Origin: Holothuria scabra
Lineage: Eukaryota; Echinodermata; Holothuroidea; Aspidochirotida; Holothuriidae
Direction of reading: 5' to 3'
Assembly (NCBI GenBank): GCA_037179385.1
Contig: CM074179.1
Span: forward strand, 71,757,683-71,821,682
Length of the DNA stretch: 64,000 nt
Positions 37,001-49,545 of this stretch are shown here, piece after piece (positions within the stretch are counted from its first letter, which is position 1; every line of letters starts with the position of its first letter). The notes beneath the pieces are model-generated. The model did no database searches, was not told the origin of the DNA, and worked only from the letters and a program-made list of their open reading frames with translations. The translations under genes were made by a program, and so were the position numbers.

Positions 37001-38039
37001 CTCCGAGTAGTCGTCTTTTTCAAGACAACTCCGTTACAGGGGTGTTAGACAAGACCCCGGTTCCCATTCCAATTGTGCACAATTCTGGGATCAAAACTAA
37101 ATTAGAAAATACAACTCTTTCCCTCTGTAACACCGTACGGGATAGGTTATTGCAAAATTAGGTTTACCTGAGAAACTTGTCTAAAGCTAAACATAAATCG
37201 GATCCCCCATATGGTTTCATCCCAGTGACCAGAATGTCTATAAGTAATGAATCAGTGTCGGGTCTCGTTTAAACTAAGCGTCTGCTAACCCTTCCACAGC
37301 CAAAACTTAGATCAGAGGTGGAATTTTTCTGGCAAGATGCGTCTGCTTTCTGATACTTCAAGTGGTAGTTTGTAATAAACAAAATGCAGCAACTGGTTTC
37401 ATAAAAATTGGAAAAACTGTGGTTTAAAATTGACTCTTTCTGACGGCTAGTTCAAGCGGATCGTTAGAGCCACAGACTGTCGTTAAAATTGTGTTTTTGC
37501 TGTCGAATTTAAAAAAACAAGTCACTAATGGGAGTCTGTGGCAGTGTTTCTGGCTCCAAGGGGACATTTCCCGGCTCATTCCTGGTTACTCCCACTGGAA
37601 AGATTGAAGGTTACTTCGATTCATGACTTATGAAATTTAAGGCTTTTACTACAAATTGCATTTTTCTTGATTTGGAATGTAGGAAACTCTGAAGAAGAAC
37701 CAAGGAAACCCTCTGAAACATTATGGTCATTATGGTCGATTCAGACAACGCTCAAAAATTGGCTTACAGTGTGGTCAAAAGTTACCAATTTTGACCATAA
37801 ATTGGTACATTTTTTCACTATTTTGGGTAACCATTTGACAATAGCATTGATCAGTAATTCTTTGATCAAATCAGTGGTCATATTTGACCAATCACTTGTA
37901 GAGTGCACAAGGTAACTCTAACTGCAGGTTTGAGCGGCTCTGAACAGCAGTCAAATGAAAAGAAAAATATTAACCCTCTCTTCATTTTCAAGTTCAATTT
38001 TACATTCGAAATGCAAAGCATTCCATCACGTCTTCATGA
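34001..38039. other. Noncoding stretch
   Basis: No gene recognised. The 91-codon frame at 36886-37161 has no family resemblance. Near 37775 a perfect 9-base inverted repeat, TGGTCAAAA with TTTTGACCA, surrounds an 8-base loop. C runs lie at 34213-34224 and 36944-36956. Confidence 0.4.
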
Positions 38040-38465
38040 AAAGAAGTAGAATAAGTTAGTTCTGTAATTCGTTGGCGAATTGAATTGTGGAGCACATCGT
38101 GTGACGCACATAATGTACGGCGTTCAATTGTTTTCGTGCAGTACGTGCATAAAATACTGAACACAAATTTGAGCACCCAACCCGAACAAAAATAGGGACC
38201 CGGCCCCATAGCAGATTAAAATGCATACCTTTACCCCCCCCCCCCCCCACCCGAAAGGCAATTTGGACAAAATTCCCTGCACAGAACTATGATGATTCCT
38301 CCACATGTAATGGTTTCACTGAGAAAGAGTGATTTCACCACATTTTCAGGTAAAACCCCAATTTTGGAACACGGGTTGTAAATGCGGGTTCGATTATCCC
38401 TGCCATTTGGAGGATGTGCGCATCTGCATAGCCACCAAAACGAAATACCATGCTCTCTTGTTATG
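38040..38465 (+). repeat. Dispersed repeat, copy 2
   Basis: Second copy of the repeat at 29121-29568, same orientation, with a C run (38234-38248) not present in the first copy. Confidence 0.6.
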
Positions 38466-39087
38466 TAACCACTCTACACGAGTATTGAACGTCACATAAA
38501 AGAGATTTAAAAATGTATTCGACGTGTATTTCTTAAACAAACATAGCAGAGATGATTCAAATTATCCCTTTTCTAGTGCCTTACGCAAATGTCACACAAT
38601 ACTTGTAGATTTTTTATTAAAGCGCAATTTGAAGGACATATTTTGAAATAATGTAAGAATTCCAGTCTAAGTTCACTGGTTCATTCAACTTCTAGTTAAA
38701 TGAATTAATAGCATTCGATTCGAATAGTTCACAGTTTGGTTTCGCAAAACGGCTTTTTGCCAGAGATCAGGGAGGACTTGAGAAAAAATAATAGATTTGA
38801 TTCGTAATTCTAATTAATTTTCAGATTAGTGTGCAGCCCCTGCCATGAAGATTCAAACATTTGAAATACACAAGCGAGGTCTGACAAACATGCTAATATC
38901 TTTTCATAGTGAACACTCTGTCTAACCCAAAATTTTTCATGGTAATTTTCCTTTAAGAAAAACAACTCTTCAAAATCAATGTCTCAAATATGAAGCATGT
39001 AAGAAAGCGGCTTACAATATGTAGAAGTTCCCTGATGGTGTATAACTACAAAAAGTCTGGTTTTGGTACAATCTCAAGTAGAGGGTA

Positions 39088-39170
39088 CCAGTAAGCAACC
39101 ACTGAAAAGGGTCGGTTCAACTTGAACCAATAGGCTGGAAACTGGACCGTTAAACTCCTTCTTACTAAGT
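39088..39170 (+). mobile_element. SINE tail fragment
   Basis: Family 3' part: GGTCGGTTCAACTTGAACC, AATAGGCTGGAAACTGGACCG, then TTAAACTCC and CTTACTAAG. Head missing. Confidence 0.7.
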
Positions 39171-40178
39171 ATTTGAAGTAAAGAGTTACCGAATTGGTGA
39201 CATATTTAGGCAGTCTTCCAAAAAATCACATCTGGTCAGCCTTAATTCATAGTCTTTTGCGACAGTTTTTACTGGATTGTCTGTAATAGTTAGGAATTTA
39301 GTTGCAAAAACGTTTTGGGGCATTGTTACGATCAATTACCACCTAATACCGGCAGACATGGATGTGCCGACTTCTTAGGTAATATAAACTGAAATGTCTG
39401 CAAAATGCCATCTCCGACTCTCTAGGGCGTCGAAACCTTAAAGCATGGATTTATCTTGCTGGTGTTCAGTTTTTGCAAATTGATATGGCGTGTGTGAAAT
39501 AAAGCCAACAGATAAAAGCAGTCCCCCCCCCCGGCCCCACCACCACACATGATGCCATCAAGGGGCAGCAAAAGAGATTTGTCCAGGTTGAAAAGTACAT
39601 TGGATTCAAGGGCTGGAGGATTAGTCCTCGATATGACCATTGGTCAGTTTCAAAATTTTAATTTAGTACATTTACAGTGCTGTAACAAGGACTTTCTTCA
39701 CCGTACCCATTTCAAAACGCATTCCATATTGTTAATCAATAAACAAGTAATGAAAAATATATCAAATCGCTATCAATTCCATGCCTATTTGAGCTAGTTG
39801 ATCCCATTGCTAGTCTTGAAGATGATTTTCTGGTCATGCGGCTACCATCGGTTGCTTCTGTAGTGTAAGATAACTGCTTCGAATGAAACAAAAAATCACT
39901 GGAAAGAAAGAATATCTCAGTTTAAATTTTCTCACACATTGTTCGGTAAAATTTAACTGGATTTTCGTAAAAGATTGACTCTGTATGAGTAGGAAATGAG
40001 GAAAAATTACCTTTTATTGTAGTGTCTGCCAAAAACGAGTGGGCACGACAACCAATTCAGTCGACAAAAAAATCGGAGTTTGCAATTGGAGGAATAACTT
40101 CTCCCTGTAGGAGGCATTTTTGTATCAAAACATAGTTCCCCAAATGGTCAGGATCGAGGGGTGTTTTTTTCTTTCTGT

Positions 40179-40204
<26 letters not shown>
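40179..40204 (+). repeat. (TG)13 microsatellite
   Basis: Thirteen uninterrupted TG units. Confidence 0.95.
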
Positions 40205-40209
<5 letters not shown>

Positions 40210-42531
40210 CCTTTCTAAGGAATAGATGTGACTGCAATGAAAATTTACTCAGGGCTATTCACGATAGCAAGAAATCAAGTTACTTTCGAGCGCCTACAGA
40301 GAGAAGTTACACTGATCAGAATTACCTTTCACCTTTGCGGTTCAGCAAGGAAGACGATCTGTTAAAACAAGACAAATACCTTTAGCACAGTAATGTAATT
40401 AATGACAGCAAATACTTGATATGGGTACTAGAATGTCCGGCGTAGATAGCTACAGTTGTTATGACCGTTTAGGAAAGAGTGAATTCAAAGAAACCACCTG
40501 AATAATTTAAAAATAATTGCGTAGATTATACTTGTCTGATGGTAGGGTGGGTTAGTGTTCCTGGTCATGGTGGTGACTATAAGCCTGTTTTAACACTGGA
40601 ATGAAAATCAAAGGTATGCTTATATTTTTATTTTAAAACCTATTATCACTCTTCATTTTGGGGGAAGCGGGTGAAAGGGATAAGCGAATATCGTACTCCT
40701 TTGTGTGTACATATATCAGTTATTTGTGTACTTACTGCTGGTGCCAAATAATTCGAACTGAGTTCCCCTTCTCCGAATCATTATGACAAATAATGGGAAA
40801 CGACCACCAATTTGTTATATAACATATATTACCATGTTATAGACCAGTTCATGATGAAACGAAGGAGCGCTGGTTGCAGTCCAATTGAAATACATGCAGT
40901 TCAATTTAAGGGATTAAAGCGTTCAGAACGGGGCTAGCGTGCAGGATGCGCCACTACTAAGAGATACGCCAAACAACTTTTAGGAAACCTTTGAAGAGCA
41001 TTATAAACATTTAGAGGAGTGCAATTATTGGAAAGCCTACTTGGAGAAAAGAGGTACCAAATGCTGGGTATTTACTCTATGGTGCTTGATCTAGCAACAT
41101 TGAACCAATATTTTGGTTTTCATGTTCCAGCATGTTGGGCCCATATATTTTTACACTGTAAATTTATATTGGGCCCATACGTGCCAGTTCCTATTTTCCA
41201 TCTGGGATAGTTCTGGGTTCATGACTGTTGGCAAATATATGGGTAAACTGAAAAGCGAACGATATCCCTCATCCATTTGAGCCACTGATGGATTTTGGTG
41301 TAATTTATAATTACACGAAGGCCCTTGTGGCAGAACTACATAGTCCCAAATGGGTAAACAAGTGCGACGCAACATTTTTCTGAAGGAGGCATGCAGTATG
41401 TTGAGTGATCGCCGGCCAGAGGGTGCGGTCTAAGGGAAGGGTGTGGCTCTCCCCTTTGAAAATTTTTTGGCCATTCCAAGGAGACTAGATGCAAAATGTT
41501 GCAAAACGTTACAGTTTGTGTCTTCACACCCCGTCTAATGCAATGCACAAGACGTTATTCTGCCAAAAAGACTATGTAAGCGGAGGCTCACCATAGATTG
41601 GGGCGGGGGTTAAGCAAACTAAGACCAACAAGACCATATGACCGGAAATACTATTTCCGAGACTGATGCGAAGCATCTAAGTGGTAAGCGTCTTTTTTTT
41701 TTTCCTTCTTCTTTTTTTTTGGGGGGGGGGGGGTGTTTGCAATAAAATGCTTAATAATGTTCAAACCACAAAGGGATTAGAATGTAATTAAAAATACTTT
41801 GACCCGAAAAAGGTGACTGTCTTAGCGTAGCGCCACTTCTTGTTGGTGCAGAGCAAAGAGAAAATCTTCAGTACTAATCGCGACCTCTCAGGTGGCCGAG
41901 AATTGCGTACCGAAATGTACTACTACTATTAGATCAAAAGGATTCGACTGCTTTCGGGAAAAGACTATACAGCAGAAGTGAAAATGTGCTAATGAAAAAT
42001 TGCGTCTGTTTCCACCGTATGCTACTTTTTGAAGTAAAATTTATGTTGCTAACTACTTATTTTTTAAGATCTAAAACAACGCCATCAGTAAGAATGGCAT
42101 CGTCTAATCCCCCCCCCCCCCCCCATGCGTACTAGGTGAACTTATCAGGTACGTCAGGTACGGTAGTACTTAAATTATTGCAATCCTTTATAGCTTTAGC
42201 TATTTGGCGCCATACAGGTTTGCCAAACGAACCGCTGCGTAATAGCTCAGTCTGTAATGGTCGCTTCCCTGAATGTTTTGTTAGGGTTTTTTATCTAACG
42301 TCATCGTAGAACACACATTCATAAAGTTTGAAACTGGTTTAGAGATGTAAGTTTCACTAAGTTGTGACAGAGTTATGTTTCAAAACCTATAAAATAGAAA
42401 ATAGCCTGGCTAGAACTCATGGCATGGAATCCATATGAATATAACTTAAGGAGTGGGTGGAAAATTACCTTCTTAGCGGGGTGATATTCAAGAAAGGACA
42501 ATATTGCCTGTTGTGAATCGATATCATATAG

Positions 42532-42549
42532 TTAAGTACTAGTACTTAA
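42532..42549. repeat. Perfect 18-base palindrome
   Basis: TTAAGTACTAGTACTTAA, followed directly by another TACTAGT. No function assigned. Confidence 0.75.
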
Positions 42550-44273
42550 GTACTAGTTATTGTTATTAGGTGATAGTTGACTAGATGAAAGGTCCCTAGA
42601 CATCACGTCTTTTCTTACATACATGATGGGTACTATATGAGTACTGTTTGGGAAATTATATTTGGAGAAATTAATCATCAAATCTGGAAGTTTTAAAATT
42701 GAAAATAGACCAATTATATGGAAATTGGCTTTTCTGAACAGTTTAGAAGTTTCATGTGACGTCACTTTTTCAATATATATATCCAAAATGTTGCTTGCAA
42801 TGATTAAAATTGCCTCAGGTGTAACCCAGCGCCCTAGAACAATCTTATTACCCATATATGAGATGAGATGTCAATCTTGAAACGCCATGCATACTACCTT
42901 ACAAAAGAAACCATGTTACGTTATATTGATAACTGGCTGACAAAGCAGCGGTGTCTTAGAATTTTTGAAGTTCTGTTAGTAACCGTGCTGTTGGAAAACT
43001 CCTGCTTACATACCATATGGGGATGTTGGAATACAAAGCAGTAACGTCCCGGAGTAGCAAGTGAGCCATTTCAGTTGAGCGGTGGTAAATCACGAAGAAT
43101 ACGTAAAAAATGTGTAGTGTCCTTAGTAAAAGAAGGAATATTCATTTCCAACGGGATGAGAATAGACTAGTTCATAAAACTAGATAGACCTAAAGACTTT
43201 TTAAGGATGCATGCCTACGACGGAAATGACAGGCTACACTGGGGTGAAATTTCCAAAGATATGGACAGTTTTATTTTTGTCCCTGGGGGATATTAGTGTT
43301 GTCTTCTAAATGAGAAGTTATGTCAATCGCCACATAGGCCGGGACAGAATCTTCAACCTTTTTAGCGGGGCTCTTGCCAAAATTTTGCTCGAGCAAAGAG
43401 GAAGGCAGTTTCAAAAACTCATTTCTCAGACATGGAACATTCTACAGACTTCATTTTATCACCAATAATAGCCAATACATTTTTTTACTGAATTTTCGAA
43501 TTTTTTTTTGGCTTTTTAATTACCTTGCGTGCCCTTATAAAAAAAAATAAATAAAAAAAAAATAAAAAAAAAACATAAACCCTGCAGGAAAATGAAAACT
43601 TCCTATAGGGAAATTAAATTCCCCATATGGGAAGGCACAAAATGGCTGTGTGGCTTGTGCAGTGAACAGCTTTAAAGGAAGTCTATTGCGACTGGCTTAT
43701 TCAAAGGACCTGCACAACAAAGACCTTTTCAAAAGATTCTCAGTATGGTTCATGCAGATTGTAAAGCTGTAATGGAAAAGGAGTTTTATATTGTGTTCTG
43801 TACAGGAGTTAGCAGTTAATAGTTAGCAAACAGTGAGAGTGGACGCACTGCACACTGTGCAGATGTTTGAGTAGGGAGGCTGTGGACTATGTGCTGAAAA
43901 CTGTTTAATAATGAAGTGACTTTTAGTGTTGTTTTGTTGCATGGAAATATTTATATGGAGTATAGCCTCACCATTTGGACTTTCATGTTCAGAACACATG
44001 CATGCAGGCAATGGGATGTACTGTAAAAGGAATCAGTTATTTTGTTGCAGAAAAATTTGGACCAATTTTAAACAAATCATGTAACTCTCAAACTAGCTGC
44101 ATCTAGTGGCCTTTTCTTATGGACATTCATTGGGATTTTGCATGTTTATGCCTAAAATATTTTGAAGAAGAGACAGCGCGCATGATCGAGTATCCAGTTT
44201 GGCGAGAACTTTAGGTGAAGTTACATTTAACGTACATCAGCCATAATAGTCTTTTGGACACACTTTAATTCAT

Positions 44274-44335
44274 AGATTAGTTAGTTAGTTAGTTACATGA
44301 AGGTTTACGGTCCAACCAATTGGTTCGAGTCATTG
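44274..44335 (-). mobile_element. SINE tail fragment
   Basis: GTTAGTTAGTTAC, then AAGGTTTACGGTCCAACC and AATTGGTTCGAGTC are the reverse complement of the family tail, with an expanded TTAG end. Confidence 0.6.
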
Positions 44336-45114
44336 GTTTTCATAGGAAAAAAAACTGTGACTGCATGTACGGATGCATATATCTATGCGGTTGTGTGCCT
44401 GGAGAGAATGATGAGTGAAAAAAATTATGAAGGCTTGAGTACATTGAAAAATACCCCTTCAAGAAAATGGTAGATCTTTCCTACATTCATGTGGGAATTA
44501 TGTAGTAAATAAGTGGTAATTTTTCCCACAAGCCAAATTTTGTTTTCCACATGTCCCAAAACCCACATAGATCCCACATGCTGATTCCTGTAGGAATTGT
44601 GTGAGATTTTGTTATGAGGGATATATGTATAGTCTCAATGCAAGTAAAAACGATATCTGTAAAGAAACAAACATTTTCTGGTATCAGAGTTTCCAAGAAA
44701 TGACTGTATTTCAGTTTAAGTCTGAAAAAACAGAAACTGTATTTTATGATCATTATAAAAACAGACAATTTCTGGCAGCAGAGTTCACATGTTTCATGTT
44801 TATGTAACGGAACAGACAGAGCATATGACATAATGAAAATCATATGTTTTGAATTTGCAATCGAAAATGCTTTTTCGTTGTCGAATGTCCCCTGGTGTCT
44901 CCGGCAATAGACCCAGAGTGCAGGGGCGACATTGCAAAGGAGTTTTGAAAGACATTTTGTTCACATTGAGAATGTACGAATATGACAATATGTTTGAGAC
45001 TTCGGTTAAAGTGGAAAAACATTACTATATAGTTTTTTTTTTTTTTTTTATAGTTCTTAAGAAAATGCAATTCATACATCTAAATAATTTAACCTGCATA
45101 GATTAATTCCACTT

Positions 45115-45280
45115 TTAAAAAGTTGAGTTAAATATTCTGGTCAATGTATGGGTTGGTTAAATGTTTCCTAATGTTGGGCAAAAGAACCGAGCAATTTATT
45201 GACCAACACTTGGTTAAGTCTGTATGTGAATTCCTTTACCCACAAATGTTAAAACCCACCGCTAAATAATTCTTTAAATT
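45115..45280. repeat. Repeat related to the insertion at 22353-23164
   Basis: Shares GTTGGTTAA, TTTCCTAATGTTGGGCAAAAGAA-like text and multiple ACCCAC or CCAAC motifs with the block inside the minisatellite. Confidence 0.5.
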
Positions 45281-46340
45281 ATATCTTTTTTTTAACATCT
45301 TCTTCTCTGTAAGGGAGAAGGACAACACATTTGAAAAAACATTGCCCTACCGATAGGAAGAACTGTCCCTGGAGATTGGGCTTTACATCTGGAATCATTA
45401 CTATAACTTGCCTCCTGGGAAAGTCCACTTTGTCAAAATCATCTTCTCACCCCAGATATTTTTCAGGGCAAAGAATGGGAATTAGGTTTGGTTTTGACCA
45501 GCGAATCCCCTGCGGGAATGTGCGTCCTTTTGATGATATGGGTGCGGCACCGAGCACCAAATACCCTTGTTTAGGAGTCACATTTAAAATGCTGTTATTG
45601 AGCTTAATATGTTCATAAATGTACTATTGAAAGGACATCCCACAGTTTCAGGAATAAATGACTCATCGATAATTACTTTAATTTATTCCGCTTCAATCCA
45701 CCTCATTTATCAGGATGTATTCGACGTTTTCAATATACATGACATAGGCATCGCAATCATAACCAATGGTCGCGCTTCCAGTTTGCAGTATTCCAGTATT
45801 GCACCAAAAGTCAAATATTCATCACTGTACTTACTTGTACGAAAAGACCGGAACTATTGCACCCTCTAGCAATACTTCAGTGGAGCCTGTGTATTCAGCA
45901 AGGGGCGATGCCAATTATGACATATTGTAGAGCATGGTTGTCTCGTATATAACTTATGAAGGATATCACGATGTTTTTTTTTTTTTTAAACTAACTGTAA
46001 GCTGAAAAAAATGACAAATAAAGATAGTATATAAAGTACTCAAATCACTCATTTTAATGGTCACGCGAAGTACACTGGCTTAAAAATTCCTGATGCAATT
46101 TATTTTTCAAAGGCTTTCGGAAGGAAAAGTAAAAATAGTTATAGAAGATGCCTCCGACTCAAATGGTCTGTGGAATTGTTTCGCAATTGCGTGTGCCAGA
46201 TATAAAGCAGCCGAGCTAAAAAATTAACATATGAATTGTTCAATATCTTGGAAGAGAGACATACATTTAAGAAACAATGTAAGAATATCATTGCTGAATA
46301 ACATTTCAAAAAAAGAAGAAGAAAAAGAAAACATATAAAA

Positions 46341-46408
46341 AAAGACCGCCTCGACTTGAACCAACAGGTTGGAAACTGGGCCGTGAAATTCCATCTTACT
46401 AACTAACA
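46341..46408 (+). mobile_element. SINE tail fragment
   Basis: Family 3' end: CTCGACTTGAACCAACAGG, TTGGAAACTGGGCCGTGAAA, TTCCATCTTACTAACTAAC. It is the cleanest tail in the window and lies about 235 bases before the signal-peptide exon of gene 3. Confidence 0.75.
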
Positions 46409-46641
46409 CATTGCAGAAAAATAATTTTAAATCACGAAGGGAGGAGCCACAATTCTAGGCTTGATTGCGCAGTCGCATAATTCAATTCTAACTGTAGTTG
46501 ATGACACCTGTCAATAGAAAGTAAGATATTAAAAAGCTTGTAATTGCTTTATGTTTTCAGAACCGTTTGAGGCAGCTCTTATCATTCACCTAGTAGCCAA
46601 TTATATTGTCAGGATAGATCGTGCATGCAAGGAAGAAAACA

Positions 46642-46702
46642 ATGAATAGCGCTCTAATTTTTGTCGTAATTCTGCTGGCAGCCTTACAGAACGCCCATGG
46701 TG
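46642..46702 (+). CDS. Gene 3, orphan signal-peptide exon
   Basis: Starting at ATG 46642 it encodes MNSALIFVVILLAALQNAHG, then one glycine base before a GTGAGT donor at 46703. It has a hydrophobic core, a plausible cleavage site after AHG and a phase-1 donor, the same design as the gene 2 signal exon. A good acceptor (TTTATGTTTTCAG) at 46560 suggests a spliced 5' UTR. I found no sushi, HYR or other exon between here and the retroelement cluster at 49 kb. The rest of the gene may lie beyond the cluster, or this exon may be stranded. Membership of the HYR/sushi family is inferred only from design and location. Confidence 0.55.
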
Positions 46703-48689
46703 GTGAGTAATCTAAATGCTCGTGTTAACAACATAAAAAGCTTTGCTTAATTTTTAACATTGGAAATGTGGCACTTTGCATGAGAACTTTTTGGGGGAAT
46801 TTTTTGTAGAACACCCCTTCTTGGTGAGGTTTACTTCATCATATTAGCCCATTGAATGTTTGAGAGAGTTAGGACATGAGGCTAGTGTAAATGCTTCATG
46901 AGAAGAAGGGCACTACATTGTGTAATTTCTATGTTCTTATTTAGTTATCAATATATGAAAAACATAATTACACTAACGTCTTTGATAATAAACTTTTCGT
47001 TTTGAACTAAGAATAGGGTGGAGAATATCATTTGATCATTTCAAATTAAAGGTAAAAAGCAGTGCCCCAAACCTTTTTTCGAAAAAAAAGCTAAATAATA
47101 CAATTTTCGTTTTATTCCTCTTCAAATTATCTACCATAATATGATTTAATGACTAAACTATTGAATATTCTAGGTAAACCAAGCAGTTATTTTAGGTAAA
47201 TTTCACATTTGAAGAGGAAAAACATTGTCACATGACTTCCAACAGCCAATCATGAAACTGGACACTGTACGTCTTCAATGTGGGATGACTGCTCTTACCC
47301 TTTAAAATCTGAAGTTTTACCATAAAATATGCAACAATTAACACCAATACGTACAGTGGTGTAAACAAAATAGAAGGGGAACTGTGGCCATTTCATTTGA
47401 AGCATGACATCTATTTTTCTAGCAGGCAGTTTGTTCATGTAATTGCATACATACATGTAATGTCAGCTGCGTGCTCAGGAACTGCAGGGTGGGGGGGGGG
47501 GGGTCTACGAAGCGTATGAAAACGTGAGCAAAAGTTACCAAAAATCTCAACTGCCTCACTCCGCAACCTACTAAAACTCATCCTCGAGAGCAAGCGCGGA
47601 AACAAGGATTTTTTTTTTGTTTTTTTTTTTCGTTTTTTGTTTTTTGGAGGGGGGTGGGTGCAAAATCAACTTGAGCCCAAGACGTCTCAAATAGTATAGT
47701 GAAAATGTCCTGCAAAAATATTTGGGGGGGGGGGGGGCAAGGGCATGAAAAGTGGTGAAAGACTGTCCGAAAGATTATGTAAGCGGAGCGCCTCCATGAG
47801 TTAATTGGTGCGGAGCGTACAGAAAATTTTGAAAAGTCGCGTTCTCTAAGATAGCCGGATATTGCATTTGCCAGATTTGTAAGTAGAATTTAAGTAATCG
47901 TTATTTAAAGCCTTCCTTTGCAATATAATCTTAGTTTTAATAATAATAAAATCTACTTGCAAAATGATCAGAAAATTACCAGATAAAATGTACCAGCTCC
48001 TTTAAAGGACAATGTGACATTTTATTTTTTTCTCTGTCGCAAAGTAAAATCTACATTTAATAGAATAGACCAGAACAAAATTTTTGTTTAATAATGTTAA
48101 AGACGAACATATTTTAAGCACTCTGGTGAAGTTTTCAGTCATTTCTCATGTTCGGTGCTCGAGATATTAGCAACTGAAGTTGACACATTTTCTACAAAAT
48201 GTAAACTTGAACCAAGCACGTGCTATGTTATGTATTCATATTGATGGTCAATGTTTTGTTCTATTTTTTATTTATTTTTGATCCTGCTGTTTGATCTTGA
48301 AATGCTTAGGGATGATATCTTGCCCTTCAGGCAAATTTTGGAAATTAAGTTTTTAAACTTCCATTGCACTTATGGTTACAACATATCACAGTTAAATTTT
48401 ATAAATATGGTGTTAAATTTTAGAGAAAAACAACTAAACATTTCCATCAACGTGAATACATGACATCACATCTACTTGTTGCAAGTTCACTTGTAGAAAA
48501 TATGTCAACTTCAATTCTAATTACTCGAGAACTAAACATGGGAAATGAGTAAAAATTTCCTCAGTGACCTATGCCTGCACACCGTTGGAAATAAATTGAA
48601 ATCATAACTTTTCGAATCATATTAACTCATATGAATAGTGGTCAAATGAGCCTTTAAATCGGAACCGGTCACAAGTACAGAAGCATTTG
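46703..48689. other. Stretch after the gene 3 signal exon
   Basis: Intron of gene 3 if that gene is real. It contains two G runs (47491-47503, 47724-47737), T tracts near 47610 and the dispersed repeat at 47800-48010. No exon recognised. Confidence 0.4.
47800..48010 (+). repeat. Dispersed noncoding repeat, copy 2
   Basis: Second copy of the repeat at 15120-15300, with about 30 extra bases in the middle. Confidence 0.65.
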
Positions 48690-48750
48690 TAGCGCTACCA
48701 GCACCAATAACAGTACTGATCCAGTACTGCTATTGTTGCTGGTAGTGCTA
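48690..48750. repeat. 61-base hairpin with 29-base arms
   Basis: The arms 48690-48718 and 48722-48750 are complementary except at three positions and are separated by only three bases (ATC). The left arm starts TAGCGCTACCAGCACC. It sits just upstream of the Penelope-like fragment. It could be a MITE core, a recently formed palindrome or a structured RNA source. Confidence 0.85.
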
Positions 48751-49029
48751 TCAACGTTTCTGGGCGGTCAGTACTGGGCTAAAATTTTGATACAATTGCG
48801 AACTATATTTTTGACAAGTACGCATTAGTTTATACTGTATAAATAATATATGACATTTGTATGAGAAAGAAGGCTGAGATACTTTGCCCAGATTAAGAAA
48901 AAGACTACTTTTAATTCATGTTTATCGAATAACGTTATTTTGGATAATTAAAGACCATGCTTTGGAAATGTTTTGGGGGTGGGGGGAAAGTGTCCACGTG
49001 CCCTTATGGCGAGCCGCTAATGCCCGAGA

Positions 49030-49510
49030 GAAATTGTTTGGTAAATTTTACCTACAAAAAATCGGTTGTGCAATGGACAGTCAAGCCTCGTCTGAAATAT
49101 ATGATATTTCCATGTGCAAACTTGGAAACGGCATCATACCGACTGATCCGAAAATCATTCACTGCCTTCGCTACCGTGACAACATACTTTTGCTCTACAA
49201 AGGCAATACAGCGGAACTCTCTTTACTTGTGGAAAAAATGAATAAAATTCACGAAACTATAAAATTCACTCTGGAAGCGTTTCAAGAATCCGTCACATAC
49301 CTAGACCTCACAATTTTCAAAGGCAGCAAATTTGAATCCCATGGGCGGCTGAACACTAAAGTCTATACAAAGCACACAGAAACCTACCAATATCTGGATA
49401 GGAATTCCACCTACCCTCCGGCTACTTTTAAAGGCTTTATCAAAGGAGAAGTTTTGAGATATATGAGACTCTCAAATAATGAGAGCGATTATGTCTATAG
49501 AAGGGTCGTT
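49030..49510 (+). pseudogene. Penelope-like element reverse transcriptase fragment
   Basis: The open frame 48884-49549 carries RT homology only from about residue 50 on: GCAMDSQASSEIYDISM (the GxAMGSxxSP motif of these enzymes), CLRYRDNILLLYKG (palm motif), FQESVTYLDLTIFKGS and GRLNTKVYTKHTETYQYLDR with NSTYPPATFKGFIKGE. This order and the LDL / YTK-T-T-QYLD signature are typical of Penelope-like retroelements. The second catalytic aspartate is asparagine (YRDN at 49172-49183), so the enzyme could not be active. The 5' half of RT and any GIY-YIG endonuclease are missing. The LINE next to it starts within the last codons of this frame. Assignment to Penelope rather than another RT class is from memory of the motifs. 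Confidence 0.65.
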
Positions 49511-49545
49511 TTTGAAAAAAAAATCACCTCACGAAAAAGAGCAAG

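Larger units (their letters stand above)
38466..46500. other. Noncoding stretch with scattered repeats
   Basis: No gene recognised. Separate entries cover the SINE tails, the (TG)n tract, the palindrome and the CCCAAC-type repeat. The 118-codon minus-strand frame at 44487-44843 and the 95-codon frame at 45331-45618 show no domain I know. Confidence 0.4.

Noticed and set aside
36886..37161. 91-codon frame with a proline stretch
   Set aside because: The proline run is coded by a C homopolymer and the rest has no family resemblance.
42225..42290. tRNA-like text (GTAATAGCTCAGTCTGTAATGG)
   Set aside because: An A-box-like start without a B box or foldable arms.
44487..44843. 118-codon minus-strand frame
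   Set aside because: Cysteine and hydrophobic residues are scattered without a pattern; no family or splice context; AT-rich background gives such frames by chance.
45331..45618. 95-codon frame
   Set aside because: No recognisable domain on either strand; kept as noncoding.
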